Below, in pieces: positions 48,927-57,369 of a stretch of 64,000 bases of DNA. The stretch lies in contig NZ_JANUHB010000002.1 in NCBI RefSeq assembly GCF_024756255.1, positions 806,001 to 870,000 on the forward strand. The letters are read 5' to 3'. Source of the DNA: Massilia agilis (GTDB lineage Bacteria; Pseudomonadota; Gammaproteobacteria; Burkholderiales; Burkholderiaceae_D). How positions within the stretch are numbered: the stretch's first letter is position 1; every line of letters begins with the position of its first letter. The notes beneath the pieces are model-generated. The model had not been told where the DNA came from. It was given only the letters and a program-made list of their open reading frames with translations, and ran no database searches. Both the position numbers and the translations under genes were made by a program.

Positions 48927-51227
48927 TCAACCTCGGCGCGGGATGACCGTCGCCAGCCGCTTGGCTGCCTGCGCCGCCGACGGCTGCTTGATACGGTCGA
49001 TCACCTCGCGCGTCAGGTCTTCGGATGCGGCGCGCTGCTCGGCCTCGGCCTTGCGCTCGCCCAGCACTTGCTTGGTCGCGGCCACCTCGGCCATCTGGTC
49101 GTCGTAGCGGCGGCTTTCGAACTCGGCCAGCTCCTGCTTGGCCTGCGCCATCTCGGCCGTGGCCTGCGCGACCTTGCGCTGCATCTCGGCGTGCGCCTGT
49201 GCCTTCTCCAGCAGCGCGCGCTGCGCCTCGCGCTTGTCGATGGCCGCCTGCGCCGCGGCCTGCTCGGCCAGTTCCTGCTGGCGCGCCATCAGCGCCTCTT
49301 CTTCCAGCGCCTGCGCCCGTGCCTCGGCGGCGCGCGCGCACGCCAGTTCCGAGGCCAGCTTAGCGTTCGCCGCCTGGTTGGCGCGCGCCTCGGCCTCGGC
49401 CTGTTCGCGCTGGGCCGTCATTTTTTGCTCGGCCAGCAGCAGCGCCTCGCGCGCGGCCTGCGTGGCTTCCCGTTCGGCCGCAATCGCTTCGTCCAGCAGC
49501 GCCAGCTTCTGCTGCTCGGCTGCGGCGCGCTCGGCCTGCGCGCGCGCCAGTTCAGCCGCGCGCTGCGCCTGTGCCTGCACGGCGGCGGCGGCCGCTTCCT
49601 CGTGCTCGGCCTCTTCGACCACCTTGGCCGCAGCCAGGCGCGTCGCTTCGACCGCCGCACGCTTGGCTTGCTCGATGCGGCGTTCGGCCTCGGCCTTCTC
49701 GCGCAGCAGCGCGGTTTCTTCCTGCTCGGCCTGCGCGCGGGCCTGGGCGGCAGCGGTGGTCTGGCGCTCGACCTCGAGCTTTTCCTGCAACTGGGCCAGC
49801 GCCGCGCCTTCCGCCTCGGCGCGCTCGCGCTCGGCAGCCACCAGCCGCTCGGCTTCCTCGGCCCGGCGCGTTGCGGCTTCGGCCGCCAGGCGCTGCTGCT
49901 CGACCTGCTGCGCCATCGCCGCCAGCGCGCGCTGCTCGGCATCGTTCTCGGCGGCGCGCGCGTCGGCCTCCTGCTGGGCCAGCGCCGCGCGCTCCTCGGC
50001 CAGCTGGCGCTGGCGCTTCTGTTCCTCGGCTTCGCGCTGGGCTGCCTGCGCCGCCGCCTCGTCGGCCGCGGCACGTTCCTTGGCCTGCTGCGCGGCGATG
50101 GTTTCGGCGGCCAACTTGGCCTCCACCTGCATGCCCGCCTCTTCCTCGGCGCGAGCGCGCTCGAACGCCACCTCACGCAGCTTGCGGTCGGCCTCGATGC
50201 GGGCCTCGGTCGCGGCCATGATGCGCGCTTCCGCTTCGCGCCGCGCTTCGGCGGCGGCCAGCGCGGTCTTTTCCAGGCGCTCGCGGTGCAGCGCGGCGTC
50301 ACGCAGTTCCTTCTCGGTCTGCAGGCGCATGCGCAGCGATTGCGCGGCGATGCGCTCGGACTCGGCCTGCGCCAGCGCGGTCGCCTCGCGTTCCTGTTCG
50401 ATGTGTGCCAGTGCCCTGGCCTCCTCGAGCGCGCGCGCCTCGGCGCCGGCGCGGGCGAAGCTTGAAGCCAGCGCGATCTGGTCCGCGCGCTCGCGCTGGC
50501 GCGCCAGCTCCAGCGCCTCGGCTTCGGCCTCGGCCAGCTTCTCGGCGGTCTGGCGTGCTTCCTTCTCGGCGCGCTCGCGTTCGCGCGCCAGGATCGCCAC
50601 GCGCGCGTCGGCACTGGCGCTGTGCAGCACTTCTTCCTTGGCCGCGTGCACGGCGGCCACCCGTTCGGCCGCCTGCAGGCGCGCCTGCTCGGTCTGGTGC
50701 AGCAGCTCGTCGGCCGCCTGCGCGGCCCTGGCCGCCAGTGCGGCTTCGGCTTCGATCTGTTCGGCGGCGCGGCGGCGCGCCTCTTCCTCGCTGCGGGCGC
50801 GCGCTTCGGCGGCCAGGCGGATGTGGGTGTCGGCTTCCATGCGCGCGCGCAGTTCGGCCGTTTCGGCGCGCACCGCTTCCAGCCGCTCGGCGGCGGCCTT
50901 GGCGGCGGCGCGCAGGGCGTCCACGCGGTCGCGGTTGGCCTCGATCGCCTCTTCCGATGCCTGCACGCTGGCCAGCGCCGCGGCGGCGGCCTCGGCGTCC
51001 ATTGCCGCGCGCTGCTCGGCCAGCTGGCGCGCCTGCGCCTCGGCGGCGGCGCGGCTGCCGGCGGCGCAATTGGCCTTGGCCTCGGCCTCGACGCGGGCAA
51101 TGGCCAGCTTGATGTCGTCCATCGCCAGCGGCGCGCGGGTTTCGTGCGCCACGACCGGGCCGTCCGCGGCGGGCGGCAGGTCGATGATCAGGTCGGCGTC
51201 GTTCGGCTGGTTCGGCTCAGGGTGCAT
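48927..51227 (-). CDS. Large Ala/Glu/Arg-rich coiled-coil protein
   Basis: Protein of 766 residues. A short acidic N-terminus (about 1-35, PNDADLIIDLPPAADG) precedes almost continuous helix-forming sequence built of A, E, R, Q and K with heptad-like Ala/Leu spacing from about 40 to 750. There is no TM, signal peptide, P-loop or SMC hinge. The C-terminus (LTREVIDRIKQPSAAQAAKR) is the most normal-looking segment and may be the functional end. This could be a filament-type scaffold, a TolA-like or cytoskeletal protein. The frame is supported by its unbroken length and residue composition; other frames here also stay open because of GC bias, so the call relies on the coiled-coil pattern. Confidence 0.78.
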   Translation of the reverse strand: MHPEPNQPNDADLIIDLPPAADGPVVAHETRAPLAMDDIKLAIARVEAEAKANCAAGSRAAAEAQARQLAEQRAAMDAEAAAAALASVQASEEAIEANRDRVDALRAAAKAAAERLEAVRAETAELRARMEADTHIRLAAEARARSEEEARRRAAEQIEAEAALAARAAQAADELLHQTEQARLQAAERVAAVHAAKEEVLHSASADARVAILARERERAEKEARQTAEKLAEAEAEALELARQRERADQIALASSFARAGAEARALEEARALAHIEQEREATALAQAESERIAAQSLRMRLQTEKELRDAALHRERLEKTALAAAEARREAEARIMAATEARIEADRKLREVAFERARAEEEAGMQVEAKLAAETIAAQQAKERAAADEAAAQAAQREAEEQKRQRQLAEERAALAQQEADARAAENDAEQRALAAMAQQVEQQRLAAEAATRRAEEAERLVAAERERAEAEGAALAQLQEKLEVERQTTAAAQARAQAEQEETALLREKAEAERRIEQAKRAAVEATRLAAAKVVEEAEHEEAAAAAVQAQAQRAAELARAQAERAAAEQQKLALLDEAIAAEREATQAAREALLLAEQKMTAQREQAEAEARANQAANAKLASELACARAAEARAQALEEEALMARQQELAEQAAAQAAIDKREAQRALLEKAQAHAEMQRKVAQATAEMAQAKQELAEFESRRYDDQMAEVAATKQVLGERKAEAEQRAASEDLTREVIDRIKQPSAAQAAKRLATVIPRRG

Positions 51228-51349
51228 CAGGGGTCTCGTTGGCGCGCTGGAAGGGGTCTCGCGTCGATTATCCGCCCCCGCCCCGGCCTTCAGCGCCCAA
51301 AGGAGACGCGGAAAACCCGCTCAATTCCGGTGTTCAAAAGCAGGAATTG

Positions 51350-52360
51350 TCAGACCGGCCACAGGGGTGGCTCATCCATCAACGCGACCTGTTCGCGCAG
51401 TTCCAGGATGCGGTCCTGCCAGTAACGCTGGGTGTTAAACCACGGGAAAGCCACCGGGAACGCCGGGTCGGACCAGCGCATCGCCAGCCAGCCCGAGTAG
51501 TGGATCAGGCGCAGCGTGCGCAGCGCTTCGACCAGGTACAGCTCGCGCGGGTCGAAGTCGCAGAAATCCTCGTAGCCGGCCAGCACGTCGGCCATCTGGC
51601 GCACCATCTCGCTGCGCTCGCCCGACAGCAGCATCCACAAGTCCTGCACCGCCGGCCCCATGCGGCTGTCGTCGAAGTCCACGAAGTGCGGCCCGTCGTT
51701 GGTCCACAGCACGTTGCCCGAGTGGCAATCGCCGTGCAGCCGCAGCAGGTTCACGTCGCCGGCGCGCTCGTAGCAGCGCGCCACGCCGTCCAGCGCCTGG
51801 TCCACCACGCTGCGGTAGGTGGCCAGCAGGTCGGGCGGAATGAAGCCGTGCTGCAGCAGGTAGTCGCGCGGCTGGCGCCCGAAGGTGTCCGGGTCGATGG
51901 CCGGGCGCTGCCGGTATGGCGCAACGCCGCCCAGCGCATGGATGCGGCCGATGAAACGCCCGATCCATTCCAGCGTTTTCGGGTCCGACAGCTCCGGCGC
52001 GCGCCCGCCCCGGCTGGGGAAAACGGCAAACAGGAAACCATCGAACGCGTGCAGCGTCTTGCCATCCAGCACCCGCGCCGGCACCACCGGCACCTCGCGC
52101 TCAGCCAGTTCGGCCACGAACGCGTGCTCTTCCAGGATCTGCGCCTCGGTCCAGCGCCCGGGCCGGTAGAATTTGACCACCACCGGCGCGCCCTCGTCGC
52201 GCCCGACCTGGTACACCCGGTTCTCGTAGCTGTTCAGCGCCAGCAGGCGTCCGTCGCCGTGCAGGCCGACGCTCTCGACGGCATCCAGGACCCGGTCCGG
52301 GTCGAGTCGTTCGTAGGGGTGCAGCAAGGGCGATTCCGGGTTGTCGCGAGTAGGGTCCAT
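51350..52360 (-). CDS. srkA: Stress response kinase A (YihE/RdoA-type Ser/Thr protein kinase)
   Basis: Cytoplasmic kinase of 336 residues, SrkA length. The N-lobe includes LNSYENRVYQVG and the Lys in VVVKFYRP. The catalytic loop is LHGDCHSGNVLW, and the metal-binding VDFDDSRMGP follows. The C-terminal SGWLAMRWSDPAFP block is characteristic of SrkA. Counteracts envelope/oxidative-stress-induced death in E. coli. Located between the coiled-coil gene and yecA, divergent from yecA with an 89-bp gap. Confidence 0.95.
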   Translation of the reverse strand: MDPTRDNPESPLLHPYERLDPDRVLDAVESVGLHGDGRLLALNSYENRVYQVGRDEGAPVVVKFYRPGRWTEAQILEEHAFVAELAEREVPVVPARVLDGKTLHAFDGFLFAVFPSRGGRAPELSDPKTLEWIGRFIGRIHALGGVAPYRQRPAIDPDTFGRQPRDYLLQHGFIPPDLLATYRSVVDQALDGVARCYERAGDVNLLRLHGDCHSGNVLWTNDGPHFVDFDDSRMGPAVQDLWMLLSGERSEMVRQMADVLAGYEDFCDFDPRELYLVEALRTLRLIHYSGWLAMRWSDPAFPVAFPWFNTQRYWQDRILELREQVALMDEPPLWPV

Positions 52361-52449
52361 GGGCGCTATTGTAAGTCCGGCAGCATAATTTCGTGCGCTC
52401 GCCAGCTCGCAGGCGTTAAACTGGCGGCTTCACCGCAACAAGAGCAATC

Positions 52450-53136
<687 letters not shown>

Positions 53137-53139
53137 CCC

Positions 53140-53252
53140 GTAGGGTGGGCGGGTCTCCCGCCCACGCGTTCAAGCGGCGCTTGCGGGCCGAATCGCACAC
53201 GGAGCCGCAGACGCTGGTTGAACGCGTGGGCAGGAAGACCTGCCCACCCTAC
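53140..53252. repeat. Dispersed palindromic repeat, copy 3 (long type)
   Basis: 113-bp palindrome. Outer arms GTAGGGTGGGCGGG... and ...CTGCCCACCCTAC; inner arms CCCACGCGTTCAA and TTGAACGCGTGGG, as in copy 1. Sits exactly between the convergent ends of yecA (53136) and the HPP gene (53257). Confidence 0.9.
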
Positions 53253-53256
53253 CGTC

Positions 53257-54402
53257 TCAGGCGGCCCTCAGCCGCACCTCATACATCGCCGCCAGCAGAT
53301 CCGACTGGCTCACGATCCCGACGAATACCCCGTCCGCATCGACCACCGGAATGTGGTGCAGGCCGCTGTTGGCCATCAGCGGCACCAGTTCGGCGATCGG
53401 CTCGTCCGCGCGCACCGTCTTCACGTCGGTGGTCATGATCTGCGCCACCACCTCCGGCCGGTCCGGGCGGTAGCCAAACACCAGGCCCGCCAGCTCGCCC
53501 AGGCGCTCCCCCACCGTGCGGTATTCGTCCAGCCCCGCGTGATGCAGGAAATCGCTTTGCCCCACGATGCCCGCCACGCGCCGGTCGCGCCGCAGCACCG
53601 GCAGCGCGTGCACGCGGTGGCGCCGCAGCAGCCGCCAGGCCAGCGCCAGCGGCGCCGAGGGCTCGATCGTCACCACGTCCCTGGACATGATCTCGCCGCA
53701 GGTGATCACGCCGAAGCGCCGCCCGTAGGCATGCATCTCGGTCTCGAACAGGATGTGCTCGAGGTCGTCCCGGCTCACGTCCAGCACCTGGCCGTAGCGC
53801 GCCAGCGCCGCATCCAGGTCTTCCTTGGCAAAGCCCAGGCGCGCGGTGGGAACGGGATCGCGCGTGGCATGGGTGTTGGTCATGCTGGAGCGCTGCGGGT
53901 GTGGATAGCGGCGCCCGGTCAGGTTGTTGAACGCCAGCGCCACCAGCACCAGCAGCAGCGAATTGAGCATCACCACCGTCAGGTAGGTGCCGGGATGCGC
54001 GGCAAAGCCCCACAGCACCGCGTTGAGCGCCACCGCGGCGCCGGGCGGGTGCAGGCAGCGCAGGTAGAACATCACCCCGATCGCCACGCCGCCCGCGAGC
54101 GGTGCCGCCAGCAGCGGCGAACCGATCAGGTGCGCGCAAAAAATGCCCACCAGCGCCGACACCAGGTTGCCGGCCAGGATCGACCACGGCTGCGCCAGCG
54201 GGCTGGCCGGCAGGCAGAACAGCAGCACGGCCGACGCCCCCATCGGCGCGATCAGGTAGGCGCCCTTGCCGCCCAGCGCCATATGGCTGAGTGCACCGGT
54301 CAGCAGCAGCCCGAGCAGCGCGCCGGACGCCGCCCTGCCCCGTTCGGTGGTGCTCGCCGTATTCGGCTGCGGCCAGAATTCGCGCAGCCAGTCTTTCCCC
54401 AT
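53257..54402 (-). CDS. HPP-family membrane protein with two CBS domains
   Basis: Protein of 381 residues from the ATG at 54402 (54411 and 54486 are alternatives). Four to five N-terminal membrane spans carry the HPP signature in LRCLHPPGAAVALNAVL. A soluble tail (about 220-381) has two CBS repeats (ITCGEIMSRDVVTIEP and AQIMTTDVKTVRADEP as starts), which usually bind adenosyl nucleotides. The HPP part resembles nitrite transporters described in plants and cyanobacteria; transport of a small anion under energy-state control is a reasonable guess. Confidence 0.92.
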   Translation of the reverse strand: MGKDWLREFWPQPNTASTTERGRAASGALLGLLLTGALSHMALGGKGAYLIAPMGASAVLLFCLPASPLAQPWSILAGNLVSALVGIFCAHLIGSPLLAAPLAGGVAIGVMFYLRCLHPPGAAVALNAVLWGFAAHPGTYLTVVMLNSLLLVLVALAFNNLTGRRYPHPQRSSMTNTHATRDPVPTARLGFAKEDLDAALARYGQVLDVSRDDLEHILFETEMHAYGRRFGVITCGEIMSRDVVTIEPSAPLALAWRLLRRHRVHALPVLRRDRRVAGIVGQSDFLHHAGLDEYRTVGERLGELAGLVFGYRPDRPEVVAQIMTTDVKTVRADEPIAELVPLMANSGLHHIPVVDADGVFVGIVSQSDLLAAMYEVRLRAA

Positions 54403-54604
54403 TACCGCCATCGGCGCAACCACTTCCAAAATTTCCAGAGGCGCAATTAGACCACAGCCACGCTGGCCTTGCAGGAGCCACCCCATGCAGGGGGCAAGCG
54501 GCGCCGCGCCTGTTCATGTACGATACTCAACAGTGCAAAAAATGCACCGCAACAACAGTGCTGCCGCGTGCAGCGACAAACCCATCGCTCGACAGGATAA
54601 GAAC

Positions 54605-55570
54605 ATGACCAGCAAATTCAACAAGCACGTCCTCGCCTCCCTTGTGGCCGCCGCTGCGGTGGCCTGCGCCGCCGGCCCGGCCTTCGCCGCCGCGCCGATG
54701 GCCAAGACCCCTGCCCCCGGCTACTTCCGGGTGATGCTGGGCGCCTTCGAAGTCACGCCGCTGTCGGACGGCACGGTGGACCTGCCGGTGGACCAGTTGC
54801 TGCACCAGAAGCCCGAGCAGACCCGTGCCGAGCTGGCCAAATCCTTCCAAAAAGTGCCGCTGGAAACTTCGGACAACGCCTACCTGGTCAACACCGGCAG
54901 CAAGCTGGTGCTGATCGACACCGGCGCCGGCGCGCTGTTCGGCCCGACCCTGGGCAAGCTGGTGGCCAACCTGAAGGCCGCCGGCTACCAGCCCGAGCAG
55001 GTGGACGAAATCTACATCACCCACTTCCACGGCGACCACGTGGGCGGGCTGGCCAGTAACGGCCAGGCCGTGTTCCCCAACGCCATCGTGCGCGCGGCCA
55101 AGCACGAAGCCGACTTCTGGCTCAGCGAAGAGGTCATGAACAAGGCGCCGGCCGACAAGAAGGGCTACTTCCAGGCCGCACAGGGTGTGCTGGCCCCGTA
55201 CGTCAAGGCCGGCAAGCTGCAAACCTTCGACGGCGACGTCGAGCTGGTGCCGGGCGTGCGCGCCAACACCGGCCACGGCCACACGCCGGGCCACACCACC
55301 TACACGGTGGAAAGCCAGGGCCAGAAGCTGGTACTGATCGGCGACCTGATCCACGTGGCCGGCGTGCAGATGGCGCACCCGGAAGTGACGATCGGCTTTG
55401 ACAGCGACGAGAAGACCGCCGCCGCCGAGCGCAAGAAAACCTTCGACGCGGCAGCCAAGGGCGGCTACCTGATCGGCGGTGCGCACCTGCAATTCCCCGG
55501 CATGGGCCACCTGCGCACCGAGGGCAAGGGCTACCGCTATGTGCCGGTGAACTTCACCCAGATGCGCTAA
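54605..55570 (+). CDS. Exported MBL-fold metallo-hydrolase
   Basis: Periplasmic metallo-beta-lactamase-fold protein of 321 residues. Signal peptide about 1-28 (AGPAFAAA). The metal motif THFHGDHVGG (HxHxDH) is at about 139-148; further ligands lie in TGHGHTPGHT and GDLIHV. Similar to quorum-quenching lactonase/AidC-like and MBL arylsulphatase-type hydrolases; the substrate is not assignable. An inverted repeat GTGCA-N5-TGCAC (54533-54547) lies upstream near a GATACT -10-like element. Confidence 0.9.
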   Translation: MTSKFNKHVLASLVAAAAVACAAGPAFAAAPMAKTPAPGYFRVMLGAFEVTPLSDGTVDLPVDQLLHQKPEQTRAELAKSFQKVPLETSDNAYLVNTGSKLVLIDTGAGALFGPTLGKLVANLKAAGYQPEQVDEIYITHFHGDHVGGLASNGQAVFPNAIVRAAKHEADFWLSEEVMNKAPADKKGYFQAAQGVLAPYVKAGKLQTFDGDVELVPGVRANTGHGHTPGHTTYTVESQGQKLVLIGDLIHVAGVQMAHPEVTIGFDSDEKTAAAERKKTFDAAAKGGYLIGGAHLQFPGMGHLRTEGKGYRYVPVNFTQMR

Positions 55571-55587
55571 CGGACTCCTCCGTTCAC

Positions 55588-55660
55588 GTAGGGTGGGCTC
55601 TCGAGCCCACGCGGTCCGCACGCGGCCCATGTACCGCGTGGGCACAAGTGCCCACCCTAC
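55588..55660. repeat. Dispersed palindromic repeat, copy 4 (short type)
   Basis: 73-bp palindrome with GTAGGGTGGGC / GCCCACCCTAC ends and inner CCCACGCGGT / ACCGCGTGGG. Located 17 bases after the MBL stop. Closely resembles copy 2. Confidence 0.9.
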
Positions 55661-55805
55661 GGTTCCTTCAGCATTACCTCCCCCTGACCTGCCTCAAGTT
55701 GCCCACACCGGGCGACGCCGCGCGCCCGCGCCACCCGCTCTAACTGCCAGAACAACAGGCACACCCGTCCGTCGTGGCGCCCGAGATTGCAGATCAGGAG
55801 CAGTA

Positions 55806-57353
55806 ATGATTTTCCAACCAAGAACCTGGTGCGCCCGCTTGTGCGCACTCGCCGTGTCCTGCGCATCGGCATCATTCGCCCATGCCGGCAACAGCGGCCA
55901 GCCCGCGCCACCGATGCCGCAGGTCGCGGCCGGCAGCCTGCCGGCGCAGATGCAAGGGCCGGTGAAGCGGCTCGAAGCCGTGCTCAAAGCCCAAGGCTAC
56001 GAAGTCGCCCGCGGCGCCACGAAGCTGTTCACCATCGCGGACTGCAAATACCCGATCGCCGTGATCGGCAACTGCCTCGGCAACAACCCGGCAGCGCCGT
56101 ACGTGATCGCCACCGTGCCGCTGTGGTCCGACGAGTACGCGGACAACAGCATGCGCAACCTGCTCGGCCCCTTGCCGGACAAGACCTGGGGCACGCACCG
56201 CTTCGACCAGCGCGAGGCATTGCTGGTGGTCGGCCAGCTGCCGCCGCCGGCCAAGTACTTCGGCTTGCAGACCTACGTGTTCACGCGCGAAACCCAGGTC
56301 AACACCGCCGATCCGATCTACCGCAGCGTGACCGATCCCTACCTGCACCAGATCCTGTTCGGCACCTCGGCCGAGCCGTCGCGCCTGGTCATGTTCGCCA
56401 GCATCGGCAACAGCAACAACGACGTGGTCATCAAGCGCCAGTCGGGCGCGGTCTTCAACCAGCAGCGCGCGTTCGTCGTCTCGACCGACGCCGCGCTGTC
56501 GCGCGAACTGACCGCGGCGCTGGTGCGCGCCGGCCTGTGCGACAAGGACAATGTGTTCGCCGAACCGGTGTCCGGGCAGGTCGCGCGGCTCGGGCTGAAC
56601 CGCGAGGCGGACGACTTCATGACCGTGATCCGCTATGCCCAGCCGCTGGACGAACATGCCGGCAACCGCTGGCGCGAGCACCCGCCGCTGCTGGTGCTGC
56701 GGGTGCGCGACAAGGGCGCCCATGCCAGTGAACCATGGCCCAAACCAGCCTATGATCCGAAGACGGCGCGTCCCGAACTGGCGCTGGCCGGCGACCTGGC
56801 GCAACTGGTCGCGGCAATCAAGCAGCGCTGGGGACAACCGTCGGCGCCCAGCACCTCGTTCGAGAGCCTGCAGGTGTCGGTGGACCTGATCGGGCAGCAT
56901 TGCCTGCTGCGGCCCATGAACTGCCTGGGCGACACCCAGGATGCCGACTACCAGGTCAGCCCCACGCTCATGCCGGACGCGAACCACGTCATCGCGGTGG
57001 CCGGCACGCTCGGCACCCGGACCGGCAATGCCACCTACGTCGGCCTGTCGGTCAACTGGTTGTCGGTGCTGCAGGGCGTGAGCAACCTGTCCGACCGCGA
57101 CCTGGCGGGCAGCGCGCGTCCGTTCGCGTCAATGGTCGCCAACAGCGGCAAGTTCTACGTCCAGTACTTTGCGCGCGACTGCCGCGGCATCCGGCCGTGC
57201 CAGACGATCACCGAGCAAATGGTGCCGCGCGGCGAAGCTGTCAAGGTCATCCAGCGCAACTACGTGGTGCCGGGATCGGCGCGCGGGGCCGATCCGAACC
57301 AGGTGCTCAACCCGGTGGCGATCGTGCTCGACCGGGCAGCGATGGCGCGCTGA
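55806..57353 (+). CDS. Secreted protein of unknown function
   Basis: Protein of 515 residues from the ATG 55806 (CAGGAG upstream; the open frame further upstream runs through a repeat and is not coding). Signal peptide about 1-27, ending FAHA. The mature region has even-spaced Cys (TIADCKYPIAVIGNCLGNN; GQHCLLRPMNCLG; RDCRGIRPCQ) suggesting three disulphides, and no recognised catalytic motif. Text such as PYVIATVPLWSDEYAD, SVNWLSVLQGVSNLS and NPVAIVLDRA looks conserved. No family name can be given. Confidence 0.8.
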   Translation: MIFQPRTWCARLCALAVSCASASFAHAGNSGQPAPPMPQVAAGSLPAQMQGPVKRLEAVLKAQGYEVARGATKLFTIADCKYPIAVIGNCLGNNPAAPYVIATVPLWSDEYADNSMRNLLGPLPDKTWGTHRFDQREALLVVGQLPPPAKYFGLQTYVFTRETQVNTADPIYRSVTDPYLHQILFGTSAEPSRLVMFASIGNSNNDVVIKRQSGAVFNQQRAFVVSTDAALSRELTAALVRAGLCDKDNVFAEPVSGQVARLGLNREADDFMTVIRYAQPLDEHAGNRWREHPPLLVLRVRDKGAHASEPWPKPAYDPKTARPELALAGDLAQLVAAIKQRWGQPSAPSTSFESLQVSVDLIGQHCLLRPMNCLGDTQDADYQVSPTLMPDANHVIAVAGTLGTRTGNATYVGLSVNWLSVLQGVSNLSDRDLAGSARPFASMVANSGKFYVQYFARDCRGIRPCQTITEQMVPRGEAVKVIQRNYVVPGSARGADPNQVLNPVAIVLDRAAMAR

Positions 57354-57369
57354 TCGCGCGGGCGTGGTC

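Noticed and set aside
49138..51438. A plus-strand frame of the same length as the coiled-coil gene
   Set aside because: Antisense of a low-complexity Ala/Glu protein gives a Ser/Ala/Cys-rich translation with no family resemblance.
55593..55805. An N-terminal extension of the secreted protein at 55806
   Set aside because: It would translate the palindromic repeat at 55588-55660; a signal peptide begins at the ATG 55806 with its own ribosome-binding site.
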